From GCA-2715645 sp042095375 (lineage in GTDB: Bacteria > Bacteroidota > Bacteroidia > Cytophagales > MED-G16), in NCBI GenBank assembly GCA_042095375.1, contig JBELBJ010000056.1, forward strand, positions 1 to 5,393: a DNA stretch of 5,393 bases. Direction: 5' to 3'. The translations under genes and the position numbers were made by a program. The notes under the pieces are model-generated. The model searched no databases, was not told where the DNA came from, and saw nothing but the letters and a program-made list of their open reading frames with translations. How positions within the stretch are numbered: position 1 is the first letter of the stretch; each line of letters starts with the position of its first letter. This document shows, one piece after another, positions 1 through 5,393 of the stretch.

Positions 1-880
1 CATAATACTTATAATGAGCATGTTTAATATGATCTGGGTAAAGAGCAATTCTTAACCCATCAACATCTTTAAACCCATTATTAAATATATTCGCTAGTCT
101 TGTTCTTTTATCAATCCAACTATCTAACTTCCTTAGCTGAAGTCTTCCAATAGCAGATTGAATTTCAGTTAATCTAGCATTTGTTCCATGATCTTCGTGG
201 AGCCATCTAAACCCAGGAGGGTGCTCTTTATTGTATACGGTATCATAGTTTTTACCATGATCCTTAAAAGACCACACCTTCTCCCACAACTGCTTGTTAT
301 TTGTTGTTACCATACCACCTTCGCCAGCTGTAGACATGATTTTATCCTGGCAAAAAGACCATGCATTGATATCACCGAAAGAACCTACTGACTGATTGTT
401 ATATTTAGCGCCATGTGCTTGAGCACAATCTTCAATAAGGTAAAGATTATGTTTCTTACAAATTTCTTGGATTATATCCATTTCACAGGGCCATCCAGCT
501 ATATGAATAGCCATAATTGCTTTTGTATTTGGGGTAATTGCTTGTTCAATTAATGAGACATCCATATTTTGGGAATTTCTATCAATATCAATAAAAATAG
601 GCTTTGCACCTAAATGCATTATGCTAAATGCTGAAGCTACAAACGTTCTAGGGCTCATAATTACTTCATCGCCTTTTGAAATACCTAAAGCATGAGCAGC
701 TAAAATTAAAGCATTCGTTCCATTATCTACTGCTACGGAATGCTCAACTCCAACGTATGATGAAAATTCTTTCTCAAAATCTCTTCCTTCTGTACCTGTC
801 CAATAATTTACCTTACCATTTTCAAGGATTTCTTGAACTTTTTTAATGTCTTCACTATCAAAATATGGCCAACTATTCAT
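1..880 (-). CDS. DegT/DnrJ/EryC1/StrS-family PLP-dependent sugar aminotransferase (PglE-like), C-terminus cut by window edge
   Basis: I translated this frame by hand: 293 residues run without a stop to the left edge. Members of this family are usually about 370-400 residues, so roughly the last quarter is missing. The enzyme class transfers an amino group from glutamate to a nucleotide-linked keto-sugar using PLP. Visible signatures are the N-terminal segment KVNYWTGTEG (23-32), DNGTNAL (52-58), the cofactor-contacting EDCAQAHGA (150-158, with D151 expected to pair with the pyridine nitrogen), and WSFCQDKIMSTAGEGG (174-189), where K180 is the predicted Schiff-base lysine. HPPGFRW and TNARLTEIQSAIGRLQL follow, both typical of the family. 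The ATG at 878-880 is preceded by a GGAAG site six bases away. It follows the acyltransferase gene by 18 bp. Its position next to PglD- and PglC-like genes suggests it forms a UDP-4-amino-4,6-dideoxyhexose, but the exact sugar is inferred. At 36% GC over 1-360 it is less AT-rich than the glycosyltransferases. Confidence 0.95.
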   Translation of the reverse strand, partial: MNSWPYFDSEDIKKVQEILENGKVNYWTGTEGRDFEKEFSSYVGVEHSVAVDNGTNALILAAHALGISKGDEVIMSPRTFVASAFSIMHLGAKPIFIDIDRNSQNMDVSLIEQAITPNTKAIMAIHIAGWPCEMDIIQEICKKHNLYLIEDCAQAHGAKYNNQSVGSFGDINAWSFCQDKIMSTAGEGGMVTTNNKQLWEKVWSFKDHGKNYDTVYNKEHPPGFRWLHEDHGTNARLTEIQSAIGRLQLRKLDSWIDKRTRLANIFNNGFKDVDGLRIALYPDHIKHAHYKYY

Positions 881-886
881 TTTTGT

Positions 887-891
887 CTTCC
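887..891 (-). promoter_or_regulatory. Ribosome binding site of the aminotransferase
   Basis: On the minus strand GGAAG lies six bases before the ATG at 878-880, inside the 18 bp gap after the acyltransferase stop. It supports this ATG as the start. An ATG overlapping the site (at 891-893) is out of frame and stops after six codons. Confidence 0.7.
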
Positions 892-898
892 ATAATAA

Positions 899-1513
899 TT
901 ATCTCATCCTTCTTGCTGGATTACCAAAGAAAGTACCCTCAGTGTCAATATCATTTAAAATAACTGCACCTATACCAATATTTGCATTACTCATAATATT
1001 TAAATTTTGTCTTAAAGAAGAGTTTGTTCCTAAAAAAACTTGATTTCCTATTTTGCAATTACCACTAACTCTTGCTCCTGGACATGAAGTAAAAAAATTT
1101 CCTATTTTACAATCGTGTCCGATGGAAGAATGAAAATTAATTTGAGCATGACTACCTATGACCACATCTATTGATATAACTGATTCTGCAGAAATAATAC
1201 TACCTTTACCTATTTTTGAAAAAGGTGATATTCTAGAAGATGGATGTATAATTGTTTGATAATTAGTATCTTTTGGTAATGATTCTACGATTTTTTTTCT
1301 TATAAGAGAGTCTCCAATAGCTATAACCATAGCACAAGAATTTGAATCAAAATCACTTTGCATTAAAACCGGGTATCCCATAAAAAATTCTGAACTATAA
1401 TGATCGTCAGAAACAATAACGTTTTCTATTTCAATATCGGTCATTACATTTACTATTTCAAAAGCCTCTTTAGCATAACCTCCTGTTCCAAAAATAGAAA
1501 TTTTATTTTTCAT
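899..1513 (-). CDS. PglD-type UDP-sugar acetyltransferase, left-handed beta-helix (hexapeptide) family
   Basis: This 204-residue protein has the two-part build of the PglD/NeuD-like family. An N-terminal nucleotide-binding Rossmann-like domain opens with IFGTGGYAKEAFEI (7-20) and contains VIAIGDSLIRKKI (63-75). A left-handed beta-helix of hexapeptide repeats runs from about residue 88 to 190 (for example IGKGSI, IGSHAQI, IGNFFT, IGNQVF). The end, GTFFGNPARRM (193-203), is the usual C-terminal signature. By comparison with Campylobacter PglD, whose catalytic base is His125 in an HE pair, H133-D134 in SIGHDCKIG should be the active site; this alignment is from memory. The family transfers acetyl from acetyl-CoA to the 4-amino group of a UDP-amino-dideoxy sugar. 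The start overlaps the end of the sugar transferase gene by 11 bp. The downstream aminotransferase probably supplies its substrate. A different acyl donor cannot be excluded. Confidence 0.93.
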   Translation of the reverse strand: MKNKISIFGTGGYAKEAFEIVNVMTDIEIENVIVSDDHYSSEFFMGYPVLMQSDFDSNSCAMVIAIGDSLIRKKIVESLPKDTNYQTIIHPSSRISPFSKIGKGSIISAESVISIDVVIGSHAQINFHSSIGHDCKIGNFFTSCPGARVSGNCKIGNQVFLGTNSSLRQNLNIMSNANIGIGAVILNDIDTEGTFFGNPARRMR

Positions 1514-2120
1514 TATTACTACCTTTAAATTTTTTCATAGTATCATTATTACTTGAATTTACATCTGTATTATCAAGAATTTTAATTATTGTTTTTAGTA
1601 TGATTTTTATATCAAGATAAAAACTTTTATTTTTAACATACCAAATGTCTAAATCAAATTTTTCTTCCCAACTTAATTTATTTCTTCCATTAACCTGTGC
1701 CCATCCTGTAATTCCTGTCCTAACATTAAACCTTTGTTTTTGATGATTATCATATAAATTATTGGTATAGTATTCATGTAATATTGGTCTAGGACCAACA
1801 AAGCTCATATCTCCTTTTAAAATATTTATAAGTGTAGGTAGTTCATCAATACTTAATTTTCTTAGGTATTTTCCTGAATTAGATATTCTTGATTTGTCAG
1901 AACTAAGTTTTCCATTAGAATCAAAATTATTATTCATTGTTCTAAATTTAATAATCCAAAATGCTTTCCCATTTTTACCTGTTCTTTCTTGAGTAAAAAA
2001 AATAGGCTTCCCAATATCAAAAAAAATGACAATGGAAATAATAAAAATTAAAGGAGCAAAAATAATACAAAGTGCTAAAGCTGAAAAAAAATCAAATAAG
2101 TTCTTGAGCAAATTATACAT
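1503..2120 (-). CDS. PglC-type initiating sugar-phosphate transferase (monotopic polyprenol phosphoglycosyltransferase)
   Basis: The protein (205 residues) has the size of the minimal, single-domain PglC-like bacterial sugar transferases, with no WbaP-type multi-span N-terminal region. The reaction moves a sugar 1-phosphate from a UDP-sugar to undecaprenyl phosphate at the cytoplasmic face of the inner membrane, which begins a glycan. A hydrophobic stretch (about 11-34) with an Ala-Pro break at 22-23 fits the re-entrant membrane helix of this family. It is followed by PIFFTQERTGKNGKAFWIIK (39-58), then FRTM (59-62), the catalytic Asp-Glu pair D92-E93 in KLSIDELPTLINILKGDMS (88-106), FVGPRP (107-112) and RTGITGWAQVNGRN (134-147). 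A polar, Asn-rich tail of about 20 residues ends the protein and overlaps the next gene. The ATG is the first possible start, since an in-frame stop lies four codons upstream. The neighbouring PglD/PglE-like genes suggest a diacetamido-trideoxyhexose substrate; this is inference. Confidence 0.95.
   Translation of the reverse strand: MYNLLKNLFDFFSALALCIIFAPLIFIISIVIFFDIGKPIFFTQERTGKNGKAFWIIKFRTMNNNFDSNGKLSSDKSRISNSGKYLRKLSIDELPTLINILKGDMSFVGPRPILHEYYTNNLYDNHQKQRFNVRTGITGWAQVNGRNKLSWEEKFDLDIWYVKNKSFYLDIKIILKTIIKILDNTDVNSSNNDTMKKFKGSNNEK
1522..1526 (-). promoter_or_regulatory. Ribosome binding site of the acetyltransferase
   Basis: On the minus strand AAAGG lies eight bases before the ATG at 1511-1513 and sits inside the last codons of the sugar transferase. 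It fits the 11 bp overlap and translational coupling. Confidence 0.55.
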
Positions 2121-3343
2121 TAAATTAAACTCCTAACAACTAAGATAAATTTTTCTAAAGCACTTTTGGCACTAAAATGTAATTCTCCAAATTCTTTATT
2201 CATTTTACCCAGCTCTTCAATTTCAACTTTATTCATTTTACTAATTTTAAGTATTTTTTTTGAAAATGCATTTTTATCATTAAATGGAATAGAAACTAAG
2301 CCTTTAGAATCTTTCATTCCTGCATAGTGATAAGGACCAATTCCAATTGTAAAAAGACTATTTTTCATATAATCAAAAACCTTTACTGGATTTAAACCAT
2401 ATTTATAAAGTTCCTGAAAATTATTACTTAAAGAAATTCCAAAAGATGCCTTATTATATAGATAAAGTAATTCCGATTTATTCTCTGTTCTTTCGATTAA
2501 GTAAAAGTTTCCATTTTCAATCTTTGATGTATGTACTTTCAATGACTCAAAGTAATCACCACTTCCAATAAATAGTATAGCTACTCTTGATTTAACTTCT
2601 CCTGGAAAATTATTGATTATTTGCTCAAGACCATACAGCTTACCAATTGTTCCTGCATAAATACCAAAATGTTTATATTTATCAATTCCAGGTAATTGAT
2701 CATAGATAGATGAATCAAATTTTATACTTTTATGTTCAACCTCAAAAGCGTGAATATGCTTAAAGGGTTTACTAATTTTAATGTCTTCTAAGTATTTATG
2801 AAAGTTTCTAAGGTTAGATATTATAAAATCTGCATTTTTATACAAGTTTCTTTCAATTAGCCTAAAAAGAACTATTACAGGATGAAATCTACTAAATTTA
2901 TGAATTATTTGTTGTGTCAACGGCCATATATCTCTTATTTCAAGCAAAAATTTTGATTTCATTTTTTTAGCATGATTTTTTCCGACAAAAGCTGTAAATA
3001 AATCAGGGCTACTTGCTATTATTAAATCAATTTTATCTTTTGAAAATCTTTTTTTAAGAAAGAAATTTAGATTAATGCTGAAAGAAAATGCTCTTACAAG
3101 CTTAACAAAGAGATTAACTTTTTTTGAATGAACTTCATTTACAAAGTGTACATTGACACCTTCAATAGATAAAAATGATTCATTCAACTTTTTGTTTTTT
3201 ACCTGGTAGTTGTTTTTAGAAGTAATAAGATGAACATTATATCCCTCATCACTTAAAACTCTAGCAAAATGAAAGTGTCTTTGACCTGAAGCATTAATTC
3301 CTGGAATTCCTGCAAAGTGATTAATAATTAGAATTTTTTTCAT
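2120..3343 (-). CDS. GT4-like glycosyltransferase, WbuB-type
   Basis: This 407-residue protein has the two-domain GT-B layout. The N-terminal acceptor domain opens with KILIINHFAGIPG (3-15), followed by GQRHFHFARVLSDEGYNVHL (20-39), the pattern of WbuB-like transferases of O-antigen and capsule loci. LEIRDIWPL (134-142) matches the family's conserved R-D-(I/L)-W-P segment. The C-terminal donor domain starts at IYAGTIGKLYGLE (228-240) and carries PVKVFDYM (319-326), the equivalent of the usual S-P-x-K-x-F-D-Y-M nucleotide-sugar site. The first glutamate of the classical E-x7-E pair is absent (Gly317 stands there), and the usual G-K-P-V turn after it is replaced by KNSLFT. The protein probably adds one sugar to the undecaprenyl-linked chain; donor and acceptor cannot be read from sequence. 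The gene overlaps the upstream transferase by 23 bp, an in-frame stop lies two codons before the ATG, and there is no convincing ribosome binding site. Confidence 0.9.
   Translation of the reverse strand: MKKILIINHFAGIPGINASGQRHFHFARVLSDEGYNVHLITSKNNYQVKNKKLNESFLSIEGVNVHFVNEVHSKKVNLFVKLVRAFSFSINLNFFLKKRFSKDKIDLIIASSPDLFTAFVGKNHAKKMKSKFLLEIRDIWPLTQQIIHKFSRFHPVIVLFRLIERNLYKNADFIISNLRNFHKYLEDIKISKPFKHIHAFEVEHKSIKFDSSIYDQLPGIDKYKHFGIYAGTIGKLYGLEQIINNFPGEVKSRVAILFIGSGDYFESLKVHTSKIENGNFYLIERTENKSELLYLYNKASFGISLSNNFQELYKYGLNPVKVFDYMKNSLFTIGIGPYHYAGMKDSKGLVSIPFNDKNAFSKKILKISKMNKVEIEELGKMNKEFGELHFSAKSALEKFILVVRSLI
2130..2134 (-). promoter_or_regulatory. Ribosome binding site of the sugar transferase
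   Basis: A clear AGGAG on the minus strand lies nine bases before the ATG at 2118-2120, within the end of the preceding glycosyltransferase. The junction itself is TAATG, a 1 bp stop/start overlap typical of coupled translation. Confidence 0.75.
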
Positions 3344-4454
3344 AATTTAAATTGTCATATAAGTTTAATAGTTTTGATGCTTCACGCTCCCAATTCCAGT
3401 CCTTCAATATTTTTTGCCTTCCGTTCTTTCCCATTTCTTTAGCAATGTTTGGATTTTTTAATAAATAATCTAACGATTTGCGGATTTCTTCTTTGTTTGT
3501 TTCTTTTAAAATTATTCCACATTTATTATCATTTATAATTTTACTCAATATATTCATATTTGAGCATATAACGGGTATTCCTGCAGCCATATATTCTAGC
3601 ATTTTAATCGGAATAGCATCTTGATAACTATTTAAAGATTCAACTATCTGAAAACCTACTTTAGATGTATTTAACATTTCTATTATTTTACGTCTACCAA
3701 CAAAACCTTTATATTCAATATTATGCCAATTTTTATTTTCTACTACTTCTTTTTCTATTTTTGAATTTTCAAATTGTCCAGCTATAACGAAATGAAATTT
3801 ACTTAAATTACTATAAGACTCAATTATTTCAATAATACCTCTTCTTCTTGAAATTACTCCTATATATACAGCTATATCATTTCTATTACTCCAACTATTT
3901 ATATTATTAAACTCTTCTAAAATTGGATAATTATTAATATCTAATGTATTGGAGTTGATTTTTATATATTTATCTCTTATAAAAGAAGTGGCGGTAATTA
4001 TGAAATCAAACTTCTTTAAAGCGTAACTTGCATAAAAGCCAAAGAAAATAGATGTAATTTTTCTTAAGATAAAAGGAATCCAACTTTTTGTTAAAATATC
4101 CTCAGCTATATCTTCATGAGCATCAAATATTACTTTTTTACCTATTTTCTTTAACTTTATGCCAAGGGGAATCAATTCTGGATCATGGATATGATATATA
4201 TGGCTATCGAGCCTTAAAGCTTCAAGATAAATTTTTTGAGAGATTTTAAACATTCTCTCAAATCTATTTTTTGCTATACCAACATCTAAAATTTGAACAT
4301 GATTTTTGATTTCATTTTTTTTACCATCACTGACAATCAAGTGTGTATTAAATTTTTTTGATTTTTGAAGCGATGTACATTGTTTAATAAAAATTCTAAT
4401 ATCATATCTGTTGTGTACTGAAGTAATATGGCATACACTAACTAATTTTGACAT
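3321..4454 (-). CDS. GT4-like glycosyltransferase (family 1 glycosyl transferases group)
   Basis: The protein has 377 residues, a normal length for GT4. The N-terminal domain begins VCHITSVHNRYDIRIF (7-22), a pattern common in exopolysaccharide and O-antigen transferases. It contains HIHDPELIPLG (88-98) and VIFDAHED (108-115). The C-terminal Rossmann domain starts near YIGVISRRRG (197-206), followed by VIAGQF (223-228) and the donor-binding segment DAIPIKMLEYMAAGIPVICS (279-298). In that segment the usual E-x7-E reads D279-x7-E287, a conservative change. The protein should use a nucleotide-sugar donor and act in the cytoplasm on a membrane-linked acceptor. The specific sugar is unknown. Composition is extreme: 24% GC over 3481-3840 by hand count. 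The start overlaps the end of the asparagine synthase gene by 17 bp and has a strong ribosome binding site. An in-frame stop eight codons upstream and the lack of another start codon between fix the ATG. Confidence 0.92.
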   Translation of the reverse strand: MSKLVSVCHITSVHNRYDIRIFIKQCTSLQKSKKFNTHLIVSDGKKNEIKNHVQILDVGIAKNRFERMFKISQKIYLEALRLDSHIYHIHDPELIPLGIKLKKIGKKVIFDAHEDIAEDILTKSWIPFILRKITSIFFGFYASYALKKFDFIITATSFIRDKYIKINSNTLDINNYPILEEFNNINSWSNRNDIAVYIGVISRRRGIIEIIESYSNLSKFHFVIAGQFENSKIEKEVVENKNWHNIEYKGFVGRRKIIEMLNTSKVGFQIVESLNSYQDAIPIKMLEYMAAGIPVICSNMNILSKIINDNKCGIILKETNKEEIRKSLDYLLKNPNIAKEMGKNGRQKILKDWNWEREASKLLNLYDNLNYEKNSNY

Positions 4455-5393
4455 TATAAACCTTCTCCCAAATAGCTATACTGTATAATCTCCACTTTAG
4501 TCTGTTATCATAGCTTTTAATGTTTTTTAAGATTTTATCAACGTGACATATTTCATTTAAAATTTGAGAGTTTTTAATGACTGTTTTTATATCAAACGAC
4601 AAAGAATCAATCCATGTTGATTCGGGGGCATTAAAACCAAGCTTATTTTTTCTCCATGCAATTTCACTGGGCATTTTTTTACTGATAATTTTTCTCAAAA
4701 CATATTTTGTCCACCCTTCTTTAATTTTGTAATCAATATCAATACTTAAGGCAGTTTCAAGAACTTTATAATCAAGAAAAGGTAGTCTTGCTTCAATCGA
4801 GTTTCTCATGGAATTTTTATCTTCAAACTTTAAAAGACATGGTAAGTTTGTCGACATTATTTCTTTTTCTTGCAAACTAAAAATATTCAAATAGCTTGAG
4901 GAAAGCTTATTTAAAAAATTAAAATCATTACTATGAGGCTTCATAAAATTAGCTTTGCGTTTATAAACTATTTTTCTTAAAGATGAAAAAAGACTACCAA
5001 TAAAAAATTTAGCAATCCAATATATTGTCATTCTTGAATTATTTTTATTTGACTCCCTAATGGTTTTTAACATTGTAAGAAATCCTTTTCTTTGAAAAAT
5101 GTTTAAATAAGCAGAAGGATAATATTTTTCATACCCTAATAAAATTTCATCTCCCCCTTGTCCATCAAGCATAACTGTACAACCGATTTCCTTAGCTTTT
5201 TTCATAACAAAATATTGCATAAATATTGAAGGCCCTCCGAATGGCTCTTCTTGTGTGTAAGCAACCTCATCAATATGACTTTTAAAATCTTCTATAGATG
5301 GCTTTACAATAATTAAATCTAAGTTTGATATTTCCGAAACCTTACTTGCATAGTAACTTTCGTCGCTGTCTTTTTCAGTAGATTTTGCGTGAA
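4438..5393 (-). CDS. asnB: Asparagine synthase (glutamine-hydrolysing)-type amidotransferase, C-terminal synthase domain; start beyond the window
   Basis: The frame stays open to the right edge, giving 317 visible residues that end in YNVKIS. The Met at 5218-5220 is internal, because recognisable domain sequence continues upstream of it (for example EEPFGGPSIF just before it). Full AsnB-type proteins are about 600 residues, so the N-terminal glutaminase domain and the S-G-G-x-D-S ATP-binding loop lie outside. Visible synthase-domain marks are LDGQGGDE (5146-5169; AsnB has S-G-E-G-S-D-E here), NSIEARLPFLDYKVLE, KIKEGWTKYVLR and WRKNKLGFNAP. The family uses glutamine-derived ammonia and ATP to amidate a carboxylate through an acyl-adenylate. 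Members in polysaccharide loci are often proposed to amidate sugar uronic acids; that role is inferred here from the glycosyltransferase genes that follow with a 17 bp overlap. True asparagine synthesis remains possible. Confidence 0.93.
   Translation of the reverse strand, partial: HAKSTEKDSDESYYASKVSEISNLDLIIVKPSIEDFKSHIDEVAYTQEEPFGGPSIFMQYFVMKKAKEIGCTVMLDGQGGDEILLGYEKYYPSAYLNIFQRKGFLTMLKTIRESNKNNSRMTIYWIAKFFIGSLFSSLRKIVYKRKANFMKPHSNDFNFLNKLSSSYLNIFSLQEKEIMSTNLPCLLKFEDKNSMRNSIEARLPFLDYKVLETALSIDIDYKIKEGWTKYVLRKIISKKMPSEIAWRKNKLGFNAPESTWIDSLSFDIKTVIKNSQILNEICHVDKILKNIKSYDNRLKWRLYSIAIWEKVYNVKIS
4461..4469 (-). promoter_or_regulatory. Ribosome binding site of the first glycosyltransferase
   Basis: On the minus strand GGGAGAAGG ends seven bases... 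precisely six bases (TTTATA) before the ATG at 4452-4454. It is the strongest Shine-Dalgarno site in the window and lies inside the end of the asparagine synthase gene. Confidence 0.75.

Larger units (their letters stand above)
1..5393 (-). other. Part of one leftward polysaccharide-biosynthesis operon
   Basis: All six genes share orientation. Their junctions are overlaps of 17, 23, 1 and 11 bp and one gap of 18 bp. No space remains for an internal terminator or an ordinary intergenic promoter. The first promoter and the operon's last genes lie outside the window. The functions are linked: amidotransferase, two glycosyltransferases, initiating transferase, sugar acetyltransferase and sugar aminotransferase. 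Confidence 0.8.

Noticed and set aside
188..391. Plus-strand open frame of 67 codons
   Set aside because: It lies fully inside the aminotransferase on the opposite strand, covering its conserved PLP-lysine region, and has no family resemblance or ribosome binding site that I can see.
1..880. Possible frameshift or pseudogene in the aminotransferase
   Set aside because: Codon-by-codon translation gives 293 uninterrupted residues with all expected motifs; only the window edge cuts it.
891..893. ATG overlapping the aminotransferase ribosome binding site
   Set aside because: It is out of frame with the aminotransferase and reaches a stop after six codons.
846..1043. Plus-strand open frame of 65 codons
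   Set aside because: It is antisense to the start of the aminotransferase and the end of the acetyltransferase, whose conserved motifs explain the sequence. Its hydrophobic look comes from AT-rich antisense codons.
5218..5220. ATG as the start of the asparagine synthase-like gene
   Set aside because: The frame continues open to the window edge with domain-typical sequence upstream, and a start here would remove the glutaminase domain and ATP loop. It is an internal methionine.
1..5393. RNA genes, CRISPR arrays, insertion sequences, riboswitches, promoters or terminators
   Set aside because: Coding sequence fills nearly the whole window, and I saw no spaced direct repeats, terminal inverted repeats, tRNA-like folds or GC-rich stem followed by a T-run in a non-coding position.

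Overview
This 5.4 kb window is a stretch of a surface-polysaccharide or glycoconjugate biosynthesis locus. All six genes lie on the minus strand, so they are read from right to left, and there is essentially no intergenic DNA. The DNA is very AT-rich (hand counts: 24% GC over 3481-3840, 30% over 901-1260, 36% over 1-360). That composition, the ATG starts with Shine-Dalgarno sites and the protein families suggest a low-GC Gram-negative bacterium, perhaps a marine gammaproteobacterium. The taxonomic guess is weak and rests on no database comparison.

In transcription order the genes are: (1) the C-terminal part of an asparagine synthase-type amidotransferase (4438-5393), whose start lies beyond the right edge; (2) a GT4-like glycosyltransferase (3321-4454); (3) a second GT4-like, WbuB-type glycosyltransferase (2120-3343); (4) a PglC-type initiating sugar-phosphate transferase (1503-2120); (5) a PglD-type sugar O/N-acyltransferase with a left-handed beta-helix (899-1513); (6) a DegT/DnrJ/EryC1/StrS PLP-dependent sugar aminotransferase (1-880), whose C-terminus lies beyond the left edge. 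Four of the five junctions overlap by 1-23 bp and the fifth is an 18 bp gap with its own ribosome binding site. This is the layout of one translationally coupled operon.

The last three genes match the PglC/PglD/PglE trio. The aminotransferase would make a UDP-4-amino-4,6-dideoxy sugar, the acyltransferase would N-acetylate it, and the phosphoglycosyltransferase would load it onto undecaprenyl phosphate at the inner membrane. The two glycosyltransferases would then extend the lipid-linked unit on the cytoplasmic face. The asparagine synthase-like protein may amidate a sugar carboxylate rather than make free asparagine. The 4,6-dehydratase, flippase, polymerase and ligase the pathway would need are not in the window.

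No RNA genes, insertion sequences, CRISPR arrays, terminators or promoters were found. I see no clearly new biological system. The observations worth a second look are the amidotransferase in this setting, the in-frame arrangement of acyltransferase and aminotransferase, the missing ribosome binding site of one glycosyltransferase, and the composition gradient along the operon.
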